From assembly GCA_964401995.1 (NCBI GenBank), contig CAYOAP010000020.1, positions 1-31,241 of the forward strand: a stretch of DNA of 31,241 nucleotides. The letters run 5' to 3'. The translations under genes and the position numbers were made by a program. Each line of letters opens with the position of its first letter. Position 1 is the first letter of the stretch. Below, in pieces: positions 24,906 through 31,241 of this stretch. The notes beneath the pieces were generated by a model. That model was not told where the DNA came from. It was given only the letters and a program-made list of their open reading frames with translations, and searched no databases. The DNA comes from DATCBF01 sp964401995. Lineage in GTDB: Bacteria; Actinomycetota; Thermoleophilia; Solirubrobacterales; 70-9.

Positions 24906-26903
24906 CTAAGCCCCGGCCGTCATCCCGTCGAGGTCACGGCGCAGCTCCCTGAGCTCGTCGCGGATTCGGCCTGCCTCCTCGAAGCGCAGGTCCTCGGCGG
25001 CGGCGAGCATCTCCTCCTCGAGCGAGACGATCGTGCGCTCCAGCTCCTCGGGGGTGGCGAAGTCGGCCGAGCGTTTGCCGCGGCGTTTGCGCGGCGCCCG
25101 GTCCTCCATCGCCAGGAACGAGCTCATCTCGGAGATGCCCTTGCGGACCGTCTCCGGGGTGATCCCGTGCTCGACGTTGTAGGCGAGCTGGATCGCGCGG
25201 CGGCGGTCGGTCTCGCTGATCGCGGCGCGCATCGAGTCGGTTTCGCGGTCGGCGTACATCAGCACCCGGCCGTCGACGTTGCGGGCGGCGCGGCCGATCG
25301 TCTGCACCAGGCTGGTCTCGCCGCGCAGGAAGCCCTCCTTGTCGGCATCGAGGATCGCGACCAGCGAGACCTCGGGCAGGTCGAGCCCCTCGCGCAGGAG
25401 GTTGACGCCGACGAGGACGTCGTACTCGCCCAGCCGCAGGTCGCGGATGATCTGGATCCGTTCCAGGGTGTCGACCTCGGAGTGCAGGTAGCGGACCTTG
25501 ATTCCGTACTCGAGCAGGTAGTTGGTCAAGTCCTCGGCCATCTTCTTCGTCAGCGTCGTGACCAGGACGCGGTCGCCGGCGTCGGCACGGACTTTGATTT
25601 CGTTCATCAGGTCATCGATCTGGTTCCTGGTCTCGCGCACCTCGATCGCCGGGTCGACGATCCCGGTCGGGCGCACAATCTGCTCGACGGTGCGGCTCGC
25701 TTCGGCCCGCTCGAACGGCCCCGGCGTCGCCGAGACCATCACCAGCCGCGGCACCCGTTCGAGGAACTCCTCGAACTTGAGCGGCCGGTTGTCAATCGCC
25801 GAGGGCAGCCGGAAGCCGTAATCGATCAGCGTCTGCTTGCGTGAGCGGTCGCCCTGGTACATACCGCCGATCTGGGGGATCGTCTGGTGGGACTCGTCGA
25901 CGAAGACGACGAAATCGTCGGGGAAGTAGTCGATCAGCGTGTGCGGGGGGCTGCCCTCGGGGCGGCCGTCGAGGATCCGCGAGTAGTTCTCGATCCCTGA
26001 GGTGAAGCCGATCTCCTTCAGCATCTCAATGTCATAAGCGGTGCGCTGGCGCAGGCGGTGCGCCTCCAGCTGCTTGCCCTCGGCCTCAAGTTCGGCGGTG
26101 CGGGAGTTGAGTTCGGCCCGGATCTCTTCGACCGCGCGCTCCAGCGTCTCGTCACGGGTGACGTAGTGCGAGGCGGGCCAGACCGAGACGTGGTCGATCG
26201 TGTCGAGCACCTCGCCGGTCAGCGGATCGAAGTGCTGGATCCCCTCGATCTCGTCGCCGAAGAGCGAGATCCGGTAGGCCGACTCGGCGTATGAAGGCAT
26301 GATCTCCAGCACCTCGCCGCGGACCCGGAAGGAACCGCGCCCGAGGGCGGTGTCGTTGCGCTGGTACTGCATCTTGACCAGCTTGCGCAGCACCTCGTCG
26401 CGGTCGATCGCGGCGCCGACTTTGAAGAGCTGCATTTTTTCGTTGTAGACCTGGGGCGAGCCGATTCCGTAAATGCAGGAGACCGAGGCGACGATGATCA
26501 CGTCGCGGCGGGCAAAGAGCGAGGCGGTGGCGGCGTGGCGCAGGCGGTCGATCTCGTCGTTGATCGAGGAGTCCTTCTCGATGTAGAGGTCCTGGGCCGG
26601 GACATAGGCCTCGGGCTGGTAGTAGTCGTAGTAGGAGACGAAGTACTCGACCGAGTTCTCGGGGAAGAACTCGCGGAACTCGTTGCAGAGCTGAGCGGCG
26701 AGGGTCTTGTTGTGGGCGATCACCAGCGAGGGGCGCTGGACCTCGGCGATCGTCGCCGCCATCGTGAAGGTCTTGCCGGTCCCGGTCGCCCCCAGCAGGG
26801 TCTGGAACCTCTCCCCCGCCCGCAGCCCCTCAGCCAGGCCTGCGATCGCCTTCGGCTGGTCCGCGGTCGGCGTGTAGGCGGCGTTGAGCTGGAACTCAGG
26901 CAC
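24906..26903 (-). CDS. uvrB: Excinuclease ABC subunit B
   Basis: Helicase-like subunit that loads onto damaged DNA after UvrA. The 665 residues carry Walker A GATGTGKT (38-45), the beta-hairpin YYDYYQPEAYVP, FVDESHQTIPQIGGM, and the C-terminal UVR helix pair (ELERTIVSLEEEMLAAAEDL through RIRDELRELRRDL) that binds UvrC. The frame stays open to 27131, but that part is antisense to the DoxX-like gene. GTG 26903 gives the standard beginning FQLNAAYTPTADQPKAI; TTG 26924 is a second option. No SOS box is seen in the 39 nt before it, unlike uvrA. Confidence 0.98.
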   Translation of the reverse strand: MPEFQLNAAYTPTADQPKAIAGLAEGLRAGERFQTLLGATGTGKTFTMAATIAEVQRPSLVIAHNKTLAAQLCNEFREFFPENSVEYFVSYYDYYQPEAYVPAQDLYIEKDSSINDEIDRLRHAATASLFARRDVIIVASVSCIYGIGSPQVYNEKMQLFKVGAAIDRDEVLRKLVKMQYQRNDTALGRGSFRVRGEVLEIMPSYAESAYRISLFGDEIEGIQHFDPLTGEVLDTIDHVSVWPASHYVTRDETLERAVEEIRAELNSRTAELEAEGKQLEAHRLRQRTAYDIEMLKEIGFTSGIENYSRILDGRPEGSPPHTLIDYFPDDFVVFVDESHQTIPQIGGMYQGDRSRKQTLIDYGFRLPSAIDNRPLKFEEFLERVPRLVMVSATPGPFERAEASRTVEQIVRPTGIVDPAIEVRETRNQIDDLMNEIKVRADAGDRVLVTTLTKKMAEDLTNYLLEYGIKVRYLHSEVDTLERIQIIRDLRLGEYDVLVGVNLLREGLDLPEVSLVAILDADKEGFLRGETSLVQTIGRAARNVDGRVLMYADRETDSMRAAISETDRRRAIQLAYNVEHGITPETVRKGISEMSSFLAMEDRAPRKRRGKRSADFATPEELERTIVSLEEEMLAAAEDLRFEEAGRIRDELRELRRDLDGMTAGA

Positions 26904-26942
26904 TGGTTGACCATAGCGAGGCAAGCACGCGTCCCCGCCAAC

Positions 26943-27332
26943 ATGGAAGACTGCGCGCCCGTGACTTTGTCGAGACGACTGCTGGCGGCCTTCTTCACCT
27001 TCACCGGGGTGATGCATTTCGTAATCCCACGCAGCTTCGAAGCGATCGTGCCGCCATCCGTGCCCGATGCGCGGGGGGCCGTGATCGTCAGCGGCGTCGC
27101 CGAGATCGTCGGCGGCATGGCCATCCTCCACCCCCGCACCCGCAGCTTCTCGCGCTGGTGGCTGCTGGGGCTGCTGATCTCCGTCTTCCCAGCCAACATC
27201 TACATGGCGGTCAACCCCGAGCAGATCAAGGGGCTTGACCTCAACCGCATCCCCCGCTGGGCGCTGTGGGCGCGGCTGCCGCTGCAGCCGCTGGCGATGC
27301 TCTGGGTCTGGCGCGCGACCCGGCCCGACTAG
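26943..27332 (+). CDS. DoxX-like small membrane protein
   Basis: A 129-residue protein with about four membrane segments, of the DoxX/DoxD type: FFTFTGVMHFVIPRSFEAIV, then GVAEIVGGMAILHP, LLGLLISVFPANIYMAVN and PLQPLAMLWVW. Members act as quinone-linked oxidoreductase subunits or in sulfur and thiol stress; a specific role cannot be read. Start ATG 26943, with GTG 26961 possible. It is divergent from uvrB (39 nt between starts) and its TAG overlaps the convergent gene's TAG in a CTAG at 27329-27332. Confidence 0.88.
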   Translation: MEDCAPVTLSRRLLAAFFTFTGVMHFVIPRSFEAIVPPSVPDARGAVIVSGVAEIVGGMAILHPRTRSFSRWWLLGLLISVFPANIYMAVNPEQIKGLDLNRIPRWALWARLPLQPLAMLWVWRATRPD

Positions 27333-27868
27333 GGCACTAGCCCTTCAGGCAGGAACTGTTCGAGAAAGCCGCTCGCCGGGCCGAGGAAACTCTGGACGTT
27401 TTCAAGCAGCGAGCGCGCATCCCGGACCAGTTCGATCGCCTGGTCGAGCGGGATCTGCTGGATCGATTCGCGCAGCGGCACCGCCAGAAGCGGGCTCAGC
27501 GCGCCGGCGTCTTCGGCGTCATCGATTGCCCGCAGAAGGCCGGCGCGAATCGCCTTCGCCAGCTTTTCTTCGTTGATTCCGTAGCGGTCCATGAAGCGCT
27601 GGCGATCCGCCGATGAGGCCAGCGCCCGGGCCAGCGTCTCGCGGCTGACGCCGAGCTGGCAGGCAGCGCCATCCAGCGCCGAGAGCGAGAACTGCTGGGC
27701 GATTTCGGTGATCCCCTGCGGGTTGCGCCAAGGCCGGTGCTTGCAGGGGTCCTGGGTCTTGGCCGGGGTGTAGGAGGCGCCGCCAGCGGCCAGATACGCC
27801 GCGACCAGCAGCAGCGAGGCGACGATCGCGCCGCCGACCAGGAACTTGCCACGGGACTCGGCGCTCAC
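27329..27868 (-). CDS. Membrane-anchored protein of unknown function
   Basis: A 179-residue protein I do not recognise. One transmembrane helix (about 8-29) is followed by an extracytoplasmic, mainly helical domain. Cys42 and Cys70 (DPCKHRPWR and GAACQLGVSRE) could form a disulfide. The segment GVSRETLARALASSADRQRFMDRYGINEEKLAKAIRAGLLRAI looks like a helical bundle; no catalytic motif is visible. GTG 27868 overlaps the MFS stop as GTGA, so it is the last gene of that operon and probably works with the transporter. Its stop shares CTAG with the DoxX-like gene. Confidence 0.82.
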   Translation of the reverse strand: MSAESRGKFLVGGAIVASLLLVAAYLAAGGASYTPAKTQDPCKHRPWRNPQGITEIAQQFSLSALDGAACQLGVSRETLARALASSADRQRFMDRYGINEEKLAKAIRAGLLRAIDDAEDAGALSPLLAVPLRESIQQIPLDQAIELVRDARSLLENVQSFLGPASGFLEQFLPEGLVP

Positions 27869-29238
27869 AGGTCCATCCTCCGCGCCAACCCGATCGGGAT
27901 CAGGGCGAGCAAGCCGAGCAGCGCTCCGAGCAGGAAGGAGGGGCTGAAGGCATGGGTGGCCCCGCGGTCAAGCTGGTCCTGCAGGTCAGAGCGCAGTTCA
28001 ACCACAGCCGCCCGGTCGGTCGGGTCGGTAGGCAGCGGGTCGAAGGCGGGCCCAATCGTCGGCACCCGGCCGCGCTCGCCTTCCATCCGGTCGACGATCT
28101 TGCTGGCCAGTTCGATCTTCAGCAGCGGGTTGACTTTCGAGTCGAGGACGACGGCGGTGCCGGCATCGATCGCGTCGTTGCGCTGCTTGGCGATATCGGC
28201 GGTGAAGATCGGCGTCAGCGCCAGCAGGCCGATGACGACGCCGGCGTGACGGGCGGAGATCGTCCAGCCACCGTGGATCGCCTGCGGGGCGCGGCCGCTG
28301 AGGGCGGTCTCGGTCAGGGCCGAGAGCACCAGTGAGAGGCCGATCCCGATCAGGATCTGGGGCGGCACGGTCAGCACCACCTCGGCCTTCGGCAGCAGGG
28401 CCAGGCCGCCAAGGCCGCCGGAGACGAGGATCGCGCCGGCGGCGGCGCGCGCCCTGGCGCTGGGCACGCGCGGGCCGAGCCGGCTGCCCAGCAGGGCCGA
28501 GAGCGGCATCACGGTGACGACGATCGCGGCCCCGATCGGAGTCAGGCCCCAGCCCTCGATCAAGAGCAGGACGAGCAAGAAGAGGGCGGCGGCGATCGCC
28601 GCCGAGACCATCGCCAGGGCCAGGTTGGCGAGCACATGCGGGCGGCCCGAGGGCCGCAGCTCCGTCTCCATCACCCGGGTCGACGCCTCGTGTTTAGCGA
28701 CCGCGAGGATCGGGACCGCGGCGGCGATCGCGACCGGCACCTGCAGCAGGAAGATCGACTGCCAGGAGACCAGCTCGGTGAGGATGCCGCCGATCGCCGG
28801 GCCCAGCGCCGCGCCGGTCGCGCCCGCGCCGGCCCAGAGCACGGCGGCGCGGCGCTCGGAGCCGACCGCCGCCGGCAGCAGCTCCAGCACGGCGGTGACG
28901 GCGGCCGCCCCGCCGAGGGCCTGCACGCAGCGGGCGGCGATCAGCGTCGCCAGGGTCGAGGAGGCGCCGCAGGCGAGGCTGGCGCCGGCAAAAACAGCCA
29001 GGCCGACAGCGGCGGCCCGCCCGGGGCCGACCCGGCGGGCGATGTGGGCGGCGGGGACGGCGGCCAGCGCCATCACCAGGTTGAAGGAAACGAGGACCCA
29101 GGTGACACCGGCGACGCTGGTCCCGAGTTCGCGATAGATCTGCGGCAGCGCCAGGACGACGACCGAGGAATCGGCCAGCACCAGACCGACCGCCAGCGCC
29201 AGCGCAGCTACGCGGGGCCGCGGGGCCGCGGGGTTCAG
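27865..29238 (-). CDS. MFS drug/metabolite exporter, DHA2-like, probable CTG start
   Basis: A major-facilitator exporter with 12-14 membrane helices, 457 residues from CTG 29238. ADSSVVVLALPQIYREL is the DHA2 first-helix motif, WVLVSFNLVMALAAVPAAHIARRVG holds the loop 2-3 motif, and GAALGPAIGGIL is antiporter motif C. A long extracytoplasmic loop precedes the last helix. GTG 29181 is the first standard start but cuts helix 1 in half. The codon CTG 29238 overlaps the slt stop as CTGA, matching the NTGA junctions used by neighbouring genes, and adds LNPAAPRPRVAALALAVGLV minus one residue to complete helix 1. Substrate unknown. Confidence 0.87.
   Translation of the reverse strand: MNPAAPRPRVAALALAVGLVLADSSVVVLALPQIYRELGTSVAGVTWVLVSFNLVMALAAVPAAHIARRVGPGRAAAVGLAVFAGASLACGASSTLATLIAARCVQALGGAAAVTAVLELLPAAVGSERRAAVLWAGAGATGAALGPAIGGILTELVSWQSIFLLQVPVAIAAAVPILAVAKHEASTRVMETELRPSGRPHVLANLALAMVSAAIAAALFLLVLLLIEGWGLTPIGAAIVVTVMPLSALLGSRLGPRVPSARARAAAGAILVSGGLGGLALLPKAEVVLTVPPQILIGIGLSLVLSALTETALSGRAPQAIHGGWTISARHAGVVIGLLALTPIFTADIAKQRNDAIDAGTAVVLDSKVNPLLKIELASKIVDRMEGERGRVPTIGPAFDPLPTDPTDRAAVVELRSDLQDQLDRGATHAFSPSFLLGALLGLLALIPIGLARRMDL
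29212..29233. repeat. Short tandem repeat, gcggggcc x 2.75
   Basis: Two full copies of an 8-bp unit (29212-29219, 29220-29227) and a partial third (29228-29233) lie inside the proposed 5' end of the MFS gene. Units of 8 bp could slip and shift the frame. Confidence 0.7.
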
Positions 29239-29795
29239 TAGCCCAGCTCCTTGGCGTACCTATGCCGGTATTCGTCGCGCTTGCTCAGCACCTCGGCCAC
29301 GTAGCTGCGCGTTTCCGGGAAGGGGATGCCTTCGAGGGTGAGTTCGCTGCCGCCCCACTTGTCGACGTTGCCGGGCCCGGCGTTGTAGGCCGCAAGCGCG
29401 GCCACCTCGTCGCCGTTGTAGCGATCGAGCAGTTCGCGCAGAAGAAAGGTGCCGTAGCGGATGTTGATTTCTGGGTCGGAGAGATCGTTGACGGTGAAGG
29501 TTGTGCCACCACTATGGCGCTCGACATCTTCAGCGGTTTCCGGGGTGACCTGCATCAGTCCCCTGGCGCCGGCGCTGGAGGTCCGGTCCTCGAACTTGGA
29601 CTCGGCGTAGATGACCGCCGCGATCAAGGCCGCGTCGACGCCCTTTTCCTTTGCCTGCTGGCGGATCACGTCCTCGTGCCGCAGCGGCAAGGTCAGCTCC
29701 TGGATCACGTTGTCAAATTTTCCCAGCGCCCCGAACGCCACCCCGGCGACCACGACGACGCCCAAGACCGTGCCGGCGAGTGCCCAGCGCCTCAT
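29235..29795 (-). CDS. Membrane-anchored lytic transglycosylase (SLT domain)
   Basis: Cleaves peptidoglycan between MurNAc and GlcNAc. The 186 residues begin with a membrane segment (about 3-24), then the SLT domain with catalytic Glu65 in VIYAESKFED, SSAGARGLMQVTPETA, NIRYGTFLL and AALAAYNAGPGNVDKW. This is a compact family 1 SLT, usual for Gram-positive cells, acting outside the membrane. ATG 29795 overlaps the coaE stop as ATGA. Position behind coaE and before the MFS gene is operonic, without an obvious functional link. Confidence 0.94.
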   Translation of the reverse strand: MRRWALAGTVLGVVVVAGVAFGALGKFDNVIQELTLPLRHEDVIRQQAKEKGVDAALIAAVIYAESKFEDRTSSAGARGLMQVTPETAEDVERHSGGTTFTVNDLSDPEINIRYGTFLLRELLDRYNGDEVAALAAYNAGPGNVDKWGGSELTLEGIPFPETRSYVAEVLSKRDEYRHRYAKELGY

Positions 29796-30376
29796 TCCCG
29801 CAGACTCCCGATCAGGGCGGACAGCGCCGCTTCGAGATCGTCCACCGAGCCGTCGTTGGGGACCACGTGCTCGGCGCGGCCCGCCTTCTCGTCCTGTCCC
29901 AGCTGGCGGGCCTCGCGCTCGTCGACCAGCTTGTGGCCCCGCGCCTCGGCGCGGCCGCGGCGGACGTCGTCAGAGGTGAGGACCGAGACCGTGGTGTCGA
30001 AGGCCTTCTCCATCCCGGTCTCGAACAGCAGCGGCACCTCGACCACGGCGATCTCCGTCCCGCCCGGCAACGAGGAGAGCCAGGTCGCGATCCGTTCGCC
30101 AACCAGCGGGTGGATCTGAGACTCGAGCCAGTGCAGCTGCTCGGGGTCGGCAAAGACGATTTCGCCGATCTTGTTGCGATCGACCTGCCCGCCCGGCGCG
30201 ACATCGCTGCCCCAGCGCTCGCAGATCCTGCCCAGCAACGGCTCGGAATCGAGCAGCTCGTGGACGATCGCGTCGCTGGAGATTGTCGCGGCCCCGAACC
30301 GCGAAAAGGCAGCCAGAGCCTCGGACTTCCCGGCGGCGATGCCACCGGTGAGACCGATCGTCAGCGGCGGCGCCAT
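29792..30376 (-). CDS. coaE: Dephospho-CoA kinase
   Basis: Last step of CoA synthesis: ATP-dependent 3'-phosphorylation of dephospho-CoA. The 194 residues show P-loop GLTGGIAAGKSE (8-19), the SSDAIVHELL strand (Asp near 35), LLFETGMEKAFD and the lid-region VLTSDDVRRGRAEARG. Arg/Asp positions follow family order. ATG 30376 lies 8 nt after the rpsA stop, the common actinobacterial rpsA-coaE arrangement. It complements the panBCD genes in the same window. Confidence 0.96.
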   Translation of the reverse strand: MAPPLTIGLTGGIAAGKSEALAAFSRFGAATISSDAIVHELLDSEPLLGRICERWGSDVAPGGQVDRNKIGEIVFADPEQLHWLESQIHPLVGERIATWLSSLPGGTEIAVVEVPLLFETGMEKAFDTTVSVLTSDDVRRGRAEARGHKLVDEREARQLGQDEKAGRAEHVVPNDGSVDDLEAALSALIGSLRE

Positions 30377-30384
30377 AGCGCCGC

Positions 30385-31241
30385 TTAAGAGTCTGCTTCG
30401 CCCTGCTCGGCGGTGTCGTCTGCCGGGGCGTCCTCGGTGGACTCCTCGGCGGGTGCCTCAGCCTCGGCGACGGGCTCGGCCTCAGCGGCCGGCTCCTCGA
30501 CAGCAACCTCAGCCTCAGCCTCGGCGGGCTCGTCGGCTGCAACCTCAGCCTCGGGTGCGGGCGCCTCGGCGACGGGCTCCTCGACCTCGGCGGGCTCCTC
30601 CTCCTCGACAGCCTCGGGAGACTCAGCCTCAGCCTCAGCAGCCGGCTCCTCAGCCTCGGGGGCCCCGGCCTCGACCGGCTCGTCAACAGCCGGGGCAGTT
30701 GCCTCCTCGGCGACAGGCTCAGCCTCTGCCTCTGCGGCAGCCTCGCCGGCAGCGCCCTCGATCTGCTCGCCAAGGTCGCCCATCGGCATGTTCTGCCCCT
30801 CGACCCGCTTGATGCTGAGCGAGAGGCGGCGGCGCTCTTCGTCGATCTCAAGGATCTTGACATTGAGTTTGGTGCCCGGCTCGACAACCTCGCTCGGGTT
30901 CTCGACGTGGTGGTCGGCAAGCTCGGAGATGTGGACCAGGCCCTCGACTCCGGGAAGGATTTCAACGAAGGCGCCAAAGGCGACGACCTTGGTCACAGCG
31001 CCCTCAAGCACGTCGCCGGGGCGATGGGTGCTGACGACCCGCTGCCACGGATCCTCCTGCGTCTGCTTCAGGCCGAGGGAGATGCGCTGGCGGTCACGGT
31101 CGATGTCGAGGACTTTGATCCGCACCGTGTCGCCGATCGCGACGACCTCGGAGGGATGGTTGACGTGACTCCAGGAAAGCTCGGAAATGTGGATCAGGCC
31201 GTCGATCCCGTCGAGGTCGACGAAGGCGCCGAAGTCGACGA
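30385..31241 (-). CDS. rpsA: 30S ribosomal protein S1, 5' end beyond the window
   Basis: The last 285 codons of S1. A C-terminal part of one S1 (OB-fold) domain (VDFGAFVDLDGIDGLIHIS) and one full final S1 domain (VVAFGAFVEILPGVEGLVHI through LSLSIKR) are visible; each binds mRNA on the ribosome. The internal GTG near 31125 is not the true start; the frame runs to the window edge. After EQIEG comes a 122-residue tail (30388-30753) made almost only of Glu, Ala, Pro, Val and Asp, with no Lys, Arg or aromatic residue. It is the head of the rpsA-coaE-slt-MFS operon. Confidence 0.96.
   Translation of the reverse strand, partial: VDFGAFVDLDGIDGLIHISELSWSHVNHPSEVVAIGDTVRIKVLDIDRDRQRISLGLKQTQEDPWQRVVSTHRPGDVLEGAVTKVVAFGAFVEILPGVEGLVHISELADHHVENPSEVVEPGTKLNVKILEIDEERRRLSLSIKRVEGQNMPMGDLGEQIEGAAGEAAAEAEAEPVAEEATAPAVDEPVEAGAPEAEEPAAEAEAESPEAVEEEEPAEVEEPVAEAPAPEAEVAADEPAEAEAEVAVEEPAAEAEPVAEAEAPAEESTEDAPADDTAEQGEADS

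Noticed and set aside
30400..30750. Repetitive ctcagcctcggc-type DNA as a tandem repeat locus
   Set aside because: It is degenerate and explained by the Glu/Ala-rich coding tail of S1.

Overview
The window is high-GC, densely packed bacterial chromosome that codes almost end to end. Gene order and content suggest a Gram-positive, high-GC actinobacterial-type organism. The supporting features are a Rex repressor with an upstream glutaredoxin, a rpsA-coaE/uvrB/uvrA neighbourhood, a K+-independent H+-pyrophosphatase, a YbdK-type carboxylate-amine ligase, GTG/TTG starts and many NTGA start/stop overlaps. Thermoleophilia/Solirubrobacterales fits best, but this is inference from gene content and not a database match. 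No rRNA, tRNA, CRISPR array, insertion sequence or prophage gene was seen.

Layout: 1-2270, an APC permease (cut by the window edge) and an FMN-dependent 2-hydroxy-acid oxidase, both leftward. 2305-3935, a membrane-anchored esterase and a SanA/DUF218 protein, convergent. 4039-4157, a striking pair of mutually inverted GC-rich hairpins behind hppA. 4165-6261, hppA. 6338-10669, a leftward, overlapping block tsaB-rimI-tsaD-grx-rex-ybdK-like that joins tRNA t6A synthesis to redox control. 10599-11446, a divergent pair of exported proteins (four-cysteine secreted protein; coiled-coil lipoprotein) lying between tsaB and tsaE. 11443-15732, leftward acyltransferase, panC-panD-panB (pantothenate), fmdB-like, family 4 uracil-DNA glycosylase, tsaE. 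15799-17377, a rightward trio: unknown protein, an unlisted 38-residue membrane peptide, ROK sugar kinase. 17385-20476, a CUT2 sugar ABC transporter (binding protein, single-domain ATPase, permease). 20563-23454, uvrA with a LexA-type SOS box. 23499-24896, a solitary AbiEi/DUF559-like protein and a SnoaL-like protein. 24906-26903, uvrB. 26943-27332, DoxX-like. 27329-31241, a leftward operon rpsA (partial)-coaE-slt-MFS-membrane-anchored unknown.

Functional themes: nucleotide-excision repair (uvrA, uvrB) plus base-excision repair (UDG), CoA synthesis (panBCD, coaE), t6A tRNA modification (tsaB, tsaD, tsaE, rimI), redox sensing (grx, rex, GCS2-like ligase), and sugar uptake with phosphorylation. 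Most of the window is ordinary housekeeping sequence. The parts worth a second look are small-scale: the REPIN-like element, the start-codon hairpin and SOS box between uvrA and its divergent neighbour, the 38-residue ORF coupled to the kinase, probable CTG initiation at two genes, and the exported pair that splits the tsa genes. I did not see a clear novel multi-gene defence or biosynthetic system.
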